Notes: generated by a model from the sequence alone, not told the origin. Shown: positions 52,346 to 61,118, counted from the first letter of the stretch. The stretch: 64,000 nucleotides of DNA from JBCBKP01 sp038521625 (GCA_038521625.1 JBCBKP010000018.1:1-64000), one strand, 5' to 3'. Numbers and translations: made by a program.

Positions 52346-53344
52346 ATGGCAGACACCGCGGCCCCCCGCCAGCTCGACGGGCACCTGTTGTCCCTCGCCG
52401 GCCTGAGCGCCGACACGCTGCGATCGCTGCTGACCGACGCCAGGGAGTTCGCCGACGCGACCGAGCCGCCGCCGAGCCTGGCGGGACGGACGGTCGCCCT
52501 GCTCTTCCTTGAGGACTCGACCCGCACCCGCAGCAGCTTCCGCCTGGCCGCCGAGCGGCTCGGCGCCCGCGCGGTCGACCTGACCGGGGTCGGCAGCTCG
52601 GTGAGCAAGGGCGAGTCGCTGATCGACACGGCGCGCACGATCGAGGCGATGGGCATCGACGCGATGGCCGTCCGCACCAAGGAGGCGTGCGGGCCGGCGG
52701 TCGTCGCCGAGGGCTCGGCCTGCCCGGTCATCAACGCGGGCGACGGGCGGCACGAGCACCCGACACAGGGGCTGCTCGACGCCCTGACGCTCGCGCGGGC
52801 GCTCGGGCGTGATCGGGACTTCGACCTGACCGGGCTGCGGATCGCGGTCGTCGGCGATCTCGGCGCCAGCCGCGTCTTCCGGTCCGACGTCTCGATCTTC
52901 ACGGCGCTCGGCGCCGAGGTGATCGCGGTCGGGCCGACGGCGCTGGCCCCGGGGTCGCTTGAGCGGCTCGGATGCCGCGTCGAGCGCGACCTGGACGCGG
53001 TGATCCCCGAGATCGACGCGGTCCAGATGCTCCGCGTGCAGTTCGAGCGCCACGGCGGGACGGCGATCGCCTCGCGCCGCCAGTACCGGGGACGGTTCGG
53101 ACTCACGCGCGAGCGCGGGCGTGCCATGAAGGACGGCGCGGTGGTCATGCACCCCGGGCCGATGAACCGCGGCCTCGAGATCGACCACGAGGTCGCCGAG
53201 GGCGGGCCCGACCTGCCGCGACCGCTGATCCTCGAGCAGGTCACCAACGGCGTGTTCGTCCGCATGGCGGTGCTGAACACGCTCGTCAACGGCCCGCTCG
53301 TCGCGAACACGAAGCCGGCCGGCACGGCTAACCTCGCCCCGTGA
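52346..53344 (+). CDS. pyrB: Aspartate carbamoyltransferase catalytic subunit
   Basis: 332 residues. Carbamoyl-phosphate loop STRTR (58-62), SSVSKGESLIDT with the catalytic Lys, HPTQGLLDAL, and a late HPGPMNRG aspartate loop. Second step of pyrimidine synthesis. The usual HSRVARS region reads GASRVFRSD. Its TGA overlaps the GTG of gmk. No regulatory PyrI or PyrC nearby in the window. Confidence 0.94.
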   Translation: MADTAAPRQLDGHLLSLAGLSADTLRSLLTDAREFADATEPPPSLAGRTVALLFLEDSTRTRSSFRLAAERLGARAVDLTGVGSSVSKGESLIDTARTIEAMGIDAMAVRTKEACGPAVVAEGSACPVINAGDGRHEHPTQGLLDALTLARALGRDRDFDLTGLRIAVVGDLGASRVFRSDVSIFTALGAEVIAVGPTALAPGSLERLGCRVERDLDAVIPEIDAVQMLRVQFERHGGTAIASRRQYRGRFGLTRERGRAMKDGAVVMHPGPMNRGLEIDHEVAEGGPDLPRPLILEQVTNGVFVRMAVLNTLVNGPLVANTKPAGTANLAP

Positions 53345-53961
53345 GTCACGAACCGACCGCCGACGACCGCCACCGCCTCCCCACCGACACCGACGACGGC
53401 CTGCTGCTCGTGATCTCCGGGCCCTCGGGCGTCGGCAAGACGACGATCACGCGCGGCGTCGAGCGTGCGATCACCGACTCGGTCTTCTCGGTGAGCATGA
53501 CGACGCGCCCGAAGACCGCGAAAGACGTCGAGGGCGTCGACTACCGCTTCGTCGGCGAGCGTGAGTTCGAGACGATCGAGTCCGAGGGCGGGCTGCTCGA
53601 GTCGGCGACGGTCTACGGCAACCGCTACGGCACGCCCAGGGCCTGGGTGGACGAGCAACTCGAGCGCGGGCGTGTCGTGATCCTCGAGATCGACGTGCAG
53701 GGCGCGAAGCAAGTCAAGGCGAAGGTTCCCGAAGCATTCTGCATGTTCATCATGCCGCCGAGCGAGTCGGTGCTGCTGGAGCGTCTGCGCGGTCGCAAGC
53801 GCGAGGCCGAAGACGTGATCCAGCGTCGGTTCGCCGAGGCGCAGCGTGAGATCGCGGCGGCGGAGGCGGCCGGGATCTACGACGTCTTCGTGGTCAACGA
53901 CGACCTCGACCGCGCGATCCCCGAGGCGATCGCGGCGGTCGAGTCGCGGCGGCGGGGATGA
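53341..53961 (+). CDS. gmk: Guanylate kinase
   Basis: 206 residues. P-loop GPSGVGKTTITRG, GMP-binding SVSMTTRPKTAKDVEGVDYRFV, YGNRYGTPRAWV, and lid region ILEIDVQGAKQV. Converts GMP to GDP. GTG start overlaps the pyrB stop (GTGA), so both nucleotide-synthesis genes are translationally coupled. Confidence 0.95.
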   Translation: MSHEPTADDRHRLPTDTDDGLLLVISGPSGVGKTTITRGVERAITDSVFSVSMTTRPKTAKDVEGVDYRFVGEREFETIESEGGLLESATVYGNRYGTPRAWVDEQLERGRVVILEIDVQGAKQVKAKVPEAFCMFIMPPSESVLLERLRGRKREAEDVIQRRFAEAQREIAAAEAAGIYDVFVVNDDLDRAIPEAIAAVESRRRG

Positions 53962-53971
53962 GCCCCCGGCC

Positions 53972-54355
53972 TCAGACCGGCTGCATCTCGCCGGTCAGGA
54001 ACTCCTCGCGCACGACCTTGCCGTCCTTGACCTCGTAGACGCCGACCTCGGTCATCTTCATCCGAGGCCACGAGCCGTCCTTGGGCTCGACGTCCATCGA
54101 GAACTTGATGCTGAACGAGTCCTTGCCGACGTACATCTCGTCGGCCGAGCCCGAATGCATCGTCACGCTCTCGAACCACTCCTTGTGCTTCTTCTTGAGC
54201 TCGTCGAGGCCCGACCACGATCGGCCATCCGACTCGACCGACACGATGTCGGAGCTGAAGTACTTGTCCCACAGCGGCTGGTCCGACTCGACGCCGCTGT
54301 TGGTGTGCTCGACGAACGCCTTGGCCATCTTGTGAAGCTCGGTCTCTTGCTGCAT
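53972..54355 (-). CDS. NTF2-like/SnoaL-like protein
   Basis: 127 residues. Cone-shaped alpha+beta fold pattern of the nuclear transport factor 2 superfamily: helical start (KMAKAFVEHTNSGVESD), WDKYFSSDIVSVESDGRSWSGLDELKKKHKEW, then beta strands to FLTGEM. A ligand or enzymatic role (isomerase, cyclase) cannot be named. Divergent from the arsR-like gene across a promoter/operator region. Confidence 0.75.
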   Translation of the reverse strand: MQQETELHKMAKAFVEHTNSGVESDQPLWDKYFSSDIVSVESDGRSWSGLDELKKKHKEWFESVTMHSGSADEMYVGKDSFSIKFSMDVEPKDGSWPRMKMTEVGVYEVKDGKVVREEFLTGEMQPV

Positions 54356-54442
54356 CGCCGTTCCTCCCGTGTGATCGGGCCCAAGATACCGATTGAAACC
54401 CGGATATCAAGCCCAAATACCCTATTTCGATCCGAAAAATCC

Positions 54443-54458
54443 TTCGCCGATCGACGAA
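54443..54458. promoter_or_regulatory. Operator-like palindrome, upstream site
   Basis: TTCG-C-CGATCG-A-CGAA, 16 bp with one mismatched pair. Same outer TTCG...CGAA half-sites as the palindrome at 54492-54511, centres 51 bp apart. Confidence 0.5.
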
Positions 54459-54464
54459 ATATAA

Positions 54465-54493
54465 CTGGACCCGATCGCCGGATCCAGTATCAT
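54465..54493 (+). promoter_or_regulatory. Promoter of the arsR-like/AHSA1 operon
   Basis: CTGGAC (54465-54470), 17-base spacer, TATCAT (54488-54493). The start ATG is at 54502, so the transcript is leaderless or nearly so. Confidence 0.55.
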
Positions 54494-54511
54494 TTCGTCA
54501 TATGGCGAAAT
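54492..54511. promoter_or_regulatory. Operator-like palindrome over the arsR-like start codon
   Basis: ATTTCG-T-CATATG-G-CGAAAT, 20 bp with a single mismatched pair, covering the -10 box end and the ATG. Candidate autoregulatory site for the ArsR-type repressor. Confidence 0.6.
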
Positions 54512-54879
54512 ATGAACCGCTCGATCTCGCCTTTGCCGCCCTGGCCTCGCCGGTCCGCCGGTTGATCCTGGAGCGCCTCCGCGACGGCCCGCGCCCGGTG
54601 GGCGAGGTCGCGGCGCCGCTCGGGCTCGCGAACGCGACCGTCTCGAAGCACGTCAGGGTGCTGGAGGAGGCGGGGCTGATCGAGCGCGAGCGCGACGGGC
54701 GCGTGCACCGGCTCCGGCTCGGCAGGCCGGCGATCGAGCTGGCAACGTCGTGGCTCGACGAGCACGCGCGGTTCTGGAAGGGCAGTCTCGATCGGCTCCA
54801 GCGCGTCGCGGAGGCCGAGCAGGATCGTGTTGACAGCGGGATGGGAACGCCCGGAATGGGCGAGAAGGAGACGTCATGA
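54502..54879 (+). CDS. ArsR family transcriptional regulator
   Basis: 125 residues. Winged helix LDLAFAALASPVRRLILERLRDGPRPVGEVAAPLGLANATVSKHVRVLEEAGLIERERDGRVHRLRLG, the ArsR/SmtB layout. No metal-binding Cys cluster is visible, so it is more like the ArsR repressors paired with SRPBCC proteins. A 20-bp palindrome covers its start, suggesting autorepression. Its TGA overlaps the next ATG (ATGA). Confidence 0.88.
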   Translation: MAKYEPLDLAFAALASPVRRLILERLRDGPRPVGEVAAPLGLANATVSKHVRVLEEAGLIERERDGRVHRLRLGRPAIELATSWLDEHARFWKGSLDRLQRVAEAEQDRVDSGMGTPGMGEKETS

Positions 54880-55328
54880 CAGCGACGATCGCCGCGCTGC
54901 GGCTCTCGCGGAGCATCCGGGCTTCGCGCGAGATCGTGTTCGATCACCTGGTCAGCCAGGACAAGCTGGCGCTCTGGTTCGGGCCCGACGAGGCGTACGA
55001 GATCATCGAGTGCCGGACCGAACCGCGGGCCGGGGGCTCCTACCGGGTGGCGGTGCGTTCGCCGGACGGCGCGAAGACGCACACGGTCGTCGGCCGGTAC
55101 ACGGAGGTCGAACCGCCGGAACGGGTTGCGTACACGTGGGCCTGGCTGGGGGACGACGGCGAGCCGGGGCCGGAGTCGCGGGTCGAGATCGAGCTGACCG
55201 ACGAGGGCGGCTCGACGCTTCTCAAGATGGTCCACCACGGCCTTCCGGACGAGCCGACCCGGACCGAGCACGAGCACGGCTGGTCGGGCAGCCTGGACCG
55301 TCTGGTCCGGCTCGTCGAGGGTCAGTAG
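54876..55328 (+). CDS. SRPBCC/AHSA1-type ligand-binding protein
   Basis: 150 residues. IRASREIVFDHLVSQDKLALWFGPDE, then helix-grip strands and a C-terminal GWSGSLDRLVRLVEG, the Aha1-homology (AHSA1) layout. The arsR-AHSA1 pair is a common two-gene unit, often linked with small-molecule stress responses. Coupled to the regulator by ATGA. Confidence 0.85.
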   Translation: MTATIAALRLSRSIRASREIVFDHLVSQDKLALWFGPDEAYEIIECRTEPRAGGSYRVAVRSPDGAKTHTVVGRYTEVEPPERVAYTWAWLGDDGEPGPESRVEIELTDEGGSTLLKMVHHGLPDEPTRTEHEHGWSGSLDRLVRLVEGQ

Positions 55329-55444
55329 CGCGATCAAGCCGGGCGCTGTCGACGGGCGGCACCCGGCATTCACCCCACCCCGCGAACTCAGCGCCCCGCG
55401 GCAACCGCGCCGATCTCTCGCTCGTCTTCATGAGGAGATCTTCG

Positions 55445-56308
55445 ATGCCGATGACGAACGCCGAGATCCGCGGGCACTACGAGATGCACTGGTCGAAGCA
55501 GTCGGTCGAGGCCGAGTCGCTCGAGCACCTGCGGTACAGCGACCCGGTCGAGGACGACGCGATGTACCGCGCGTACGACCGCGCGATCCGCGACCTGGCC
55601 CCGGCGGCGATCGGCGGGCGGATCCTGGACATCGGCTCGGGCTCGGGTCGCTGGGTCCGGCTGTTCCTCGAGCGGTACCGGCCGAGCCGCCTGTTCGGCG
55701 TCGACATCGCGTCGGCCTCGGTGGCGCTGCTCGAGCGCTGGATCATGTCGGACGAATCGGCGGGGCTGCGCGGCGACAGCGCGTGCGAGTTCCGCCAGGG
55801 CAACATCGGGCTGGCGGCGTTCGAGCTGGGCGAGCGCTTCGACCTGATCAACGCGGCGAACGTCCTGTTCCACATCCCGGAGACCGAGCTATTCCTCGGC
55901 GCTCTTGTCAAGATCCGAGATCACCTGGCGCCGGGCGGGCGGGCGTTCATCACCGAGTACCTGCCGCACGGCGATAAGCGGACCGAGTGGATGCAGATCC
56001 GCGGCCGGTACACGTATCGTGCGGCGCTCGAGCGCTGCGGGCTGCGGCTGGTCGACATCCGGGCCGGCTCGTTCTTCGGGTCAGACCCGTTCGGCGTCGA
56101 GGGTCCGGACGGTGGGGCGCGGACGACGCTGTTCAGCGTGCAATCGATGCGGCGCGAGTTTCGTGCGAAGCTGCGCGATCCGCAGCTGCGCGAGGGGTTC
56201 GGCCGGTTGATGGTCGAGATGGAGCGGGCCGCGCTGGGGTTCTGCGAGGACAAGATCGCGCCGATCGACCTGCCCGGTCAGAAGCTGATCATCGTCGAGC
56301 GGGCTTAG
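55445..56308 (+). CDS. Class I SAM-dependent methyltransferase
   Basis: 287 residues from ATG 55445 (AGGAG 7 bases upstream). SAM motif ILDIGSGSGRWVRLF, acidic loop FGVDIASASVALLERW, FDLINAANVLFHIPE, and LAPGGRAFITEYL. Substrate unknown. Converges with and overlaps the Mrp-type gene by four bases. Confidence 0.85.
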   Translation: MPMTNAEIRGHYEMHWSKQSVEAESLEHLRYSDPVEDDAMYRAYDRAIRDLAPAAIGGRILDIGSGSGRWVRLFLERYRPSRLFGVDIASASVALLERWIMSDESAGLRGDSACEFRQGNIGLAAFELGERFDLINAANVLFHIPETELFLGALVKIRDHLAPGGRAFITEYLPHGDKRTEWMQIRGRYTYRAALERCGLRLVDIRAGSFFGSDPFGVEGPDGGARTTLFSVQSMRREFRAKLRDPQLREGFGRLMVEMERAALGFCEDKIAPIDLPGQKLIIVERA

Positions 56309-57597
56309 CTGATCGTCAACGACGGCGTCCTGCCGCCGCTGCGCAGCGAGGCGAGCGCGACCTGGCTCTCGAGGTTCTGCACGAGCCTGCCCAGCGCAAC
56401 CGGAAGCTGCGCCCCGCCGGCGGTGGCCTCTTCGAAGTTCCGCGTCGGATCGCCGGTGTCGGAGTTCTCGCGAAGGCTGGTGTTGATCGGCACCGAGCCG
56501 AGGAACGGGAGCCCGAGACGCTGCGCCATGGCCTCGGCGCCGCCGCGGCCGAAGATGTCGTACTCCTTGCCGTCGTCGCCGACGAAGTAGGACATGTTCT
56601 CGACCACGCCCAGCACCTCGACGCCGAGCTGCTGAAACATCCGCGCCGCGCGGACGGCGTCGTCCTGGGCGACCTTCTGCGGCGTGCAGACGACGACGGC
56701 GCCGGTGAGCTGCAGCGACTGGGCCATCGTGAGCACGATGTCGCCGGTCCCGGGCGGCAGATCGATGACGAGGTAATCGAGCTCGCCCCACGCGGTGCGC
56801 GTCGTGAGCTGCTGGAACGCCCCGTGCGCCATCGGGCCGCGCCAGATCAGCGGCTTCTCCGGCTCGACCAGCTTGCCGATCGTGACGGCCTTCACGCCGT
56901 GGACGGCGTGCGGGACGAGCTTGCCATCCATGACGGCCTGCTCGTGCGAGTCGAGGCCGAGCATGGTCGGCAGCGAGGGCCCGTAGATGTCGCCGTCGAG
57001 CAGGCCGACCGCGTGCCCGGCGCGGGCGAGGCCGACGGCGAGGTTCACCGCGACCGAGCTCTTGCCGACGCCGCCCTTGCCGGCGCCGACGGCGACGATC
57101 TTCTTGACACCGGGCAGCGCGTTCGCGGTCGCCTGGGGCCGATCGGGCGGGCGGTTCGGCTGCTGCTGCGCACCGCGCTGGGGGAGCGCGTGATCCTGCC
57201 CGGATTCGGCGCCCGCCGGCGCGGCGTCGGGATCGTCGGGGCCCTTGCCGGCGCGGAAGACGATGTTGCCCGAGTGATCGACGAAGATGAACCGCAGGTC
57301 GTTGACGGCGATGCCGTCGCGGCGCGCCGCCGCCCGGATCGCCCGGTCGGCCTCGCCCGCGAGGTGAACCATGGCCGTCTGGTCGGCGGGCGCGTCGCCG
57401 GCCTCGGGGAGCGACAGCCGCACGGACGCGTAGCCGTCGCAGGCCGAGATCCACTGGAGGATCCCGGCGGTGACGAGGTCCTGCCCGGCGGTCGGGCCGT
57501 CCGGCGCGTCCACCGTGGTGAGGACGCGCGTCACGTAGTCTTTGCTCAGGGTCTGCTCGGGCACCGACGAATTCCTCGCATCCGATCCAACGGCCAA
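56305..57597 (-). CDS. Mrp/NBP35-type P-loop ATPase
   Basis: 430 residues. N-terminal DUF59-like part, a Gln/Pro-rich linker, then the deviant Walker A GAGKGGVGKSSVAVNLA, DGDIYGPSLPTMLG, and DLPPGTGDIVLTMAQ. Relatives (Mrp/ApbC) carry Fe-S clusters on a C-terminal CxxC in ENMSYF-C-P-x-C; here the sequence is ENMSYFVGDDGKEYDIFG, with both Cys missing. It may not carry a cluster in the usual way. Otherwise it would help Fe-S cluster assembly. Confidence 0.88.
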   Translation of the reverse strand: MAVGSDARNSSVPEQTLSKDYVTRVLTTVDAPDGPTAGQDLVTAGILQWISACDGYASVRLSLPEAGDAPADQTAMVHLAGEADRAIRAAARRDGIAVNDLRFIFVDHSGNIVFRAGKGPDDPDAAPAGAESGQDHALPQRGAQQQPNRPPDRPQATANALPGVKKIVAVGAGKGGVGKSSVAVNLAVGLARAGHAVGLLDGDIYGPSLPTMLGLDSHEQAVMDGKLVPHAVHGVKAVTIGKLVEPEKPLIWRGPMAHGAFQQLTTRTAWGELDYLVIDLPPGTGDIVLTMAQSLQLTGAVVVCTPQKVAQDDAVRAARMFQQLGVEVLGVVENMSYFVGDDGKEYDIFGRGGAEAMAQRLGLPFLGSVPINTSLRENSDTGDPTRNFEEATAGGAQLPVALGRLVQNLESQVALASLRSGGRTPSLTIS

Positions 57598-57676
57598 CGG
57601 TTAGCGTAGGAGGACGGGGTGGATTCGCCCCTCGGAGTTCGATGAAGCTGGCTTCTTTGGAGCTGGGGGACCCGTG

Positions 57677-58708
57677 ATGGCGCGTGCGTCGGGGCTGATT
57701 CTCGCGGTGATCTGGGGCGAGGCGGCCGGCCAGCAGCTGACGTTCGAGCGGGCCTGGTCGAGGGCCGACGCCGGCTCGATCTCGGCCGGCGCGGTGCTCG
57801 CCGGCCCCCGCGTCGACGACGCCGGCGCTCCCGGACTCGGCAGCAAGATGACCGACGCGGACCTGCAGCGCCGCCGCTCGCTCGATCACGCGACCGTCGC
57901 CCGCGTGGTCCGCCGGATCGCGTCGGACGAGACGCCGGACGACACACGCATGCCCGTCGCGCTCCGCGATGCGCTGCTCGCTCGGCTCGACACGCACGAG
58001 CGGGCCATGGTGGTCTACGACGAGCGCTACTCCGAGGAACTCGCGCGCCATCGGAAGACGCTGCGGGACGGCGGGTTCGAGAGCGAGCTGGCCGCCGAGG
58101 ACCGACCGAGCGTCGAGTCGATGATGGCCGCCCGTCGGCGGCTCGACCGGATCAACGAGTCGCGCCCGGAGCCGGCCGAGGCGTGGCAGATGGTGTGGGA
58201 CGAGCTCGCCGAGAAGCAGCGTGCGCGCGGGCTCGAGCTGCTCGACGAGGAGATCCTGAACGCGCAGCGGATCCGAGAGGCCGAGATGGCGCGCGTTCAG
58301 CTCGCGAGCCTCGAGGAGGCCCGGCGGCGCGATCGGATCCGCCTGGCCGACGAGGCGGCGCCGGGGTTCCGCGTCGAGGACCTGCCCGAGCGGGTTCGCG
58401 AGCGGCTCGAACGGATGCCCGAAGACCGGCGCGAGGCGATGCTTGCGCGTCTGAAGCTGGCGCACGCGGCCCGCGCCGCTCGGGAGGCCCACACCGAGGA
58501 AACCCGGGGCCAGACCGATGATGCCCCCGAGCCCGGCGCGGACGACGACGCGATGCCCGAGATGGGGATGCCCGGGCGACTGAACCAACCGGCGGCCCCG
58601 CGGAGCGGCCCGAAGCCGCCGCCCTCGATGGACTCGGTGCCGCTGCCAGCGCCCCGCATCGAGCCGGATGGTGGCACCGACGGATCGACTGGGTCTGATA
58701 ATCCCTAG
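57677..58708 (+). CDS. Exported coiled-coil hypothetical protein
   Basis: 343 residues. Signal peptide MARASGLILAVIWGEAAGQ, then highly charged helices, with strong coiled-coil stretches (RARGLELLDEEILNAQRIREAEMARVQLASLEEARRRDRIR), and a disordered Pro-rich end. ATG 57677 preferred; GTG 57674 is one codon earlier. No known family. Confidence 0.65.
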   Translation: MARASGLILAVIWGEAAGQQLTFERAWSRADAGSISAGAVLAGPRVDDAGAPGLGSKMTDADLQRRRSLDHATVARVVRRIASDETPDDTRMPVALRDALLARLDTHERAMVVYDERYSEELARHRKTLRDGGFESELAAEDRPSVESMMAARRRLDRINESRPEPAEAWQMVWDELAEKQRARGLELLDEEILNAQRIREAEMARVQLASLEEARRRDRIRLADEAAPGFRVEDLPERVRERLERMPEDRREAMLARLKLAHAARAAREAHTEETRGQTDDAPEPGADDDAMPEMGMPGRLNQPAAPRSGPKPPPSMDSVPLPAPRIEPDGGTDGSTGSDNP

Positions 58709-59097
58709 CCTGATCCGCCCGAAACCGGGGCCAGCAGCGCAACAGATGCGGTTCTGGCGTCGTAGAAACGGTTCCTGTGCGGTGATAAAGTAGGAAATTT
58801 CGAAGGTTCAATGAAGAAATTGTGAGCCTTCCTTGAGGATCTGGCGTACCGTACAAGTGATCTCTCTCTCCTCCAGCGGGGCGCTGCTCGAACGGCGCCT
58901 CGCTTTTTCGACGGGGCCTGCTTCGAGCCATTCGCGAGCGACCTGAGACCCAACCGAAGCGTTGCGAGCCGGAGCGAAGCAGCCCGGGCAAGCTCGGCGG
59001 TCCCCCCACCCGATACAACCGAAAGCAGTGGGCGGCTTAGGCTTGCCGATCGTCCCCGCGGGGTGCGTTCCCAGTCTCGGGGCCTCTGGATACCGGC
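58709..59097. other. Intergenic region with lower GC and a terminator
   Basis: 389 bases without a supported gene. 58775-58860 is visibly AT-richer than its surroundings (TAAAGTAGGAAATTTCG, AATGAAGAAATTG). The intrinsic terminator at 58876-58908 follows, so a short transcript may end there. Nothing clear in 58910-59097. Confidence 0.45.
58876..58908 (+). terminator. Intrinsic terminator
   Basis: GCGGGGCGC (58876-58884) pairs with GCGCCTCGC (58895-58903) with one G-T pair, 10-base loop, followed by TTTTT. Confidence 0.75.
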
Positions 59098-60093
59098 TTG
59101 AAGACGCAGCGGATCATCCTGACTGGGGCGGCCGGGTTCATCGGCTCTCACACCGGCGAGGCGTTGCTGGCCCGGGGCTGCGACGTCCTCGGCCTCGACA
59201 ACTTCGATCCGTTCTACAACCGGGCCCTGAAGGAGCAGAACGTCGCGGCGTGCCACGCGGCGGCGGAGCGTCACGGCTCCCGGTTCGAGATGCGCGAGGT
59301 CGATCTGGCGGACGACGCGGCGCTGCGGTCGCAAGCCGAGTGGTTCGATGCCGACGGCATCATCCACCTGGCGGCGAAGGCGGGCGTGCGGCCGAGCCGG
59401 CTCGATCCCGAGGGCTACGCGCGGGCCAACGTCGTCGGAACGACCAACGTGCTCGAGCTGGCGTCACAGCTCGGCGTGCATCGGGTGGTCGCGGCCTCGT
59501 CGAGCTCGGTCTACGGCGACACCTCGCCGGTGCCGTTCAGCGAATCGAGGCCCGCGGACGAGCCGATCAGTCCCTACGCGGCCACGAAGCGGGCGTGCGA
59601 GTTGATCGGGTACACCCACCACCATCTGACCGGGCGGCCGGTCGCGATGCTCCGGTTCTTCACCGTGTACGGCCCGCGGCAGCGGCCCGACCTGGCGATC
59701 AACCTGTTCCTCCGCAAGATCGCCGCGGGCGAGCCGATCCAGATGTTCGGCGACGGCTCGACGAGCCGCGACTACACGTACATCGACGACATCGTCGCCG
59801 GCGTGCTGGCGGCTTACGACCGGATCGATGCGCACGGGTACCGCGTGTGGAACCTCGGGGGCTCGAGCCCGGTGCGGCTGGACGAGCTGATCGGCGCGGT
59901 CGGCGAGACCGTCGGGCGCGAGCCCCAGGTGGTCCAGAAGCCGATCCCGCCGGGAGATGTGCGCCGCACGTGGGCGGACTTGGATCGTTCGGGCGCCGAG
60001 CTGGGGTTCGAGCCCGGGACGGCGCTCGCTGACGGGCTCGCGAGGCAATGGGCGTGGATGCGGGACCGAGTGACGGCACCGACGGGCTCGTGA
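59098..60093 (+). CDS. NAD-dependent sugar epimerase (GalE/UDP-glucuronate epimerase-like)
   Basis: 331 residues, extended SDR. NAD motif GAAGFIGSHTGEAL, LDNFDPFYN (a segment seen in UDP-glucuronate 4-epimerases), active-site SSSSVYGD and Tyr-x-x-x-Lys as YAATK. FTVYGPRQRPDLAINLF fits nucleotide-sugar epimerases. It probably makes UDP-galacturonate or a related precursor for the glycan cluster. TTG start with no clear ribosome site; ATG alternatives are well inside. Coupled by GTGA to the next gene. Confidence 0.87.
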   Translation: MKTQRIILTGAAGFIGSHTGEALLARGCDVLGLDNFDPFYNRALKEQNVAACHAAAERHGSRFEMREVDLADDAALRSQAEWFDADGIIHLAAKAGVRPSRLDPEGYARANVVGTTNVLELASQLGVHRVVAASSSSVYGDTSPVPFSESRPADEPISPYAATKRACELIGYTHHHLTGRPVAMLRFFTVYGPRQRPDLAINLFLRKIAAGEPIQMFGDGSTSRDYTYIDDIVAGVLAAYDRIDAHGYRVWNLGGSSPVRLDELIGAVGETVGREPQVVQKPIPPGDVRRTWADLDRSGAELGFEPGTALADGLARQWAWMRDRVTAPTGS

Positions 60094-61118
60094 GCCCACG
60101 CGGCGGGCGCTGGGCGCGTCTGCTCCCGCTCGCGGTCGCGTGCCTGCTCTTCATCTGGTGCGGCTCGTGGGTCCTCGCGAGCGCGGTGTTTGCCGTGTCG
60201 AGGCCGCTGGCGTGGCCGATCGATGTCGGGGCGAGCGTCGTGCCGCAGGTGGCGTTCGTGTCGCTGGTCGTCGGCGCCGTGTTCGTGCTGCGTGGGCGTT
60301 GGCGCGCCGGGCTGATCTGCGGCGCCGGCTGGCTGGTCGGTCTCGCGGCGTTCGTGCCGGGGCGGGCCTGGACGACCGGCGAGGCGGTTCGCCCGGAGCA
60401 GACGGTCCGGGTCGCGGTGGTCAACGCCCACGGCGACAGCGGCGACGAGGCCAAGCTCCGCGCGTTGCTCGAGCGCGACGACCTGGACGCGATCGCGCTG
60501 CTCGAGACGCCGTTCTGGTTGGTCGGCGAGCTGAAGGCGGGCGCCTGGCGGTCGCGCTACCCGCAGCACTGGCTCTCCGACGCGGCGAACACGGGGTTCC
60601 CGGTGCTGCTGACGAAGTGGAGACAGCACGAGATCGAGACGCTGTCCGAGGGCGCCCACCGCGTGGCCAAGCCGCCCGGTCACGAGACGATCCTGGCGCG
60701 CCCCGGCGGGGCGTTCGGGCTGACGGTCTTCCACCCCCGGAGCCCGCGGTCGCCCGCGCGGTGGCGGCTGGCGCACGAGCTCGTCGATCTGGTGATCGCG
60801 CGACAGCGCGAGCACATCGTGGACCGCGGGATCCCGATGGTGCTGATGGGCGATCTGAACAGCCCGCCGAGCGCGCTGCACTCGCGGCGCGTGACGGGGG
60901 CGCTCGACGGCCGGCGGGCCAAGCCGCTGCTCGCGGCGACCGGGACCTTCCCGACGATGCTGCCCTGGCCGGCCCGTGTCGCGATCGACGACGTGATCGT
61001 CGGCGCGGGCGTGCGGGTTGTCGGCTGGGAGACGGCGGACGTCGGCAGCGATCACAAGGCGGTCATCGTGACGCTGGAGGTGCCTCTCGGGCGCGGGCCG
61101 AGCCTGAGATCGGACTAG
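60090..61118 (+). CDS. Membrane-anchored endonuclease/exonuclease/phosphatase-fold protein
   Basis: 342 residues from GTG 60090, which overlaps the epimerase stop (ATG 60048 would overlap by 46 bases). Three N-terminal membrane helices, then an EEP-fold domain: VAVVNAHGD, ALLETPFWLVGELKAG, MVLMGDLNSPPSALHSRR, and the SDHKAV active-site end. Family members cleave phosphodiesters; here the first motif lacks the usual WN/TxN pattern but GDLN and SDH are kept. Target unknown. Overlaps the convergent sulfotransferase by four bases. Confidence 0.82.
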   Translation: MSPRGGRWARLLPLAVACLLFIWCGSWVLASAVFAVSRPLAWPIDVGASVVPQVAFVSLVVGAVFVLRGRWRAGLICGAGWLVGLAAFVPGRAWTTGEAVRPEQTVRVAVVNAHGDSGDEAKLRALLERDDLDAIALLETPFWLVGELKAGAWRSRYPQHWLSDAANTGFPVLLTKWRQHEIETLSEGAHRVAKPPGHETILARPGGAFGLTVFHPRSPRSPARWRLAHELVDLVIARQREHIVDRGIPMVLMGDLNSPPSALHSRRVTGALDGRRAKPLLAATGTFPTMLPWPARVAIDDVIVGAGVRVVGWETADVGSDHKAVIVTLEVPLGRGPSLRSD

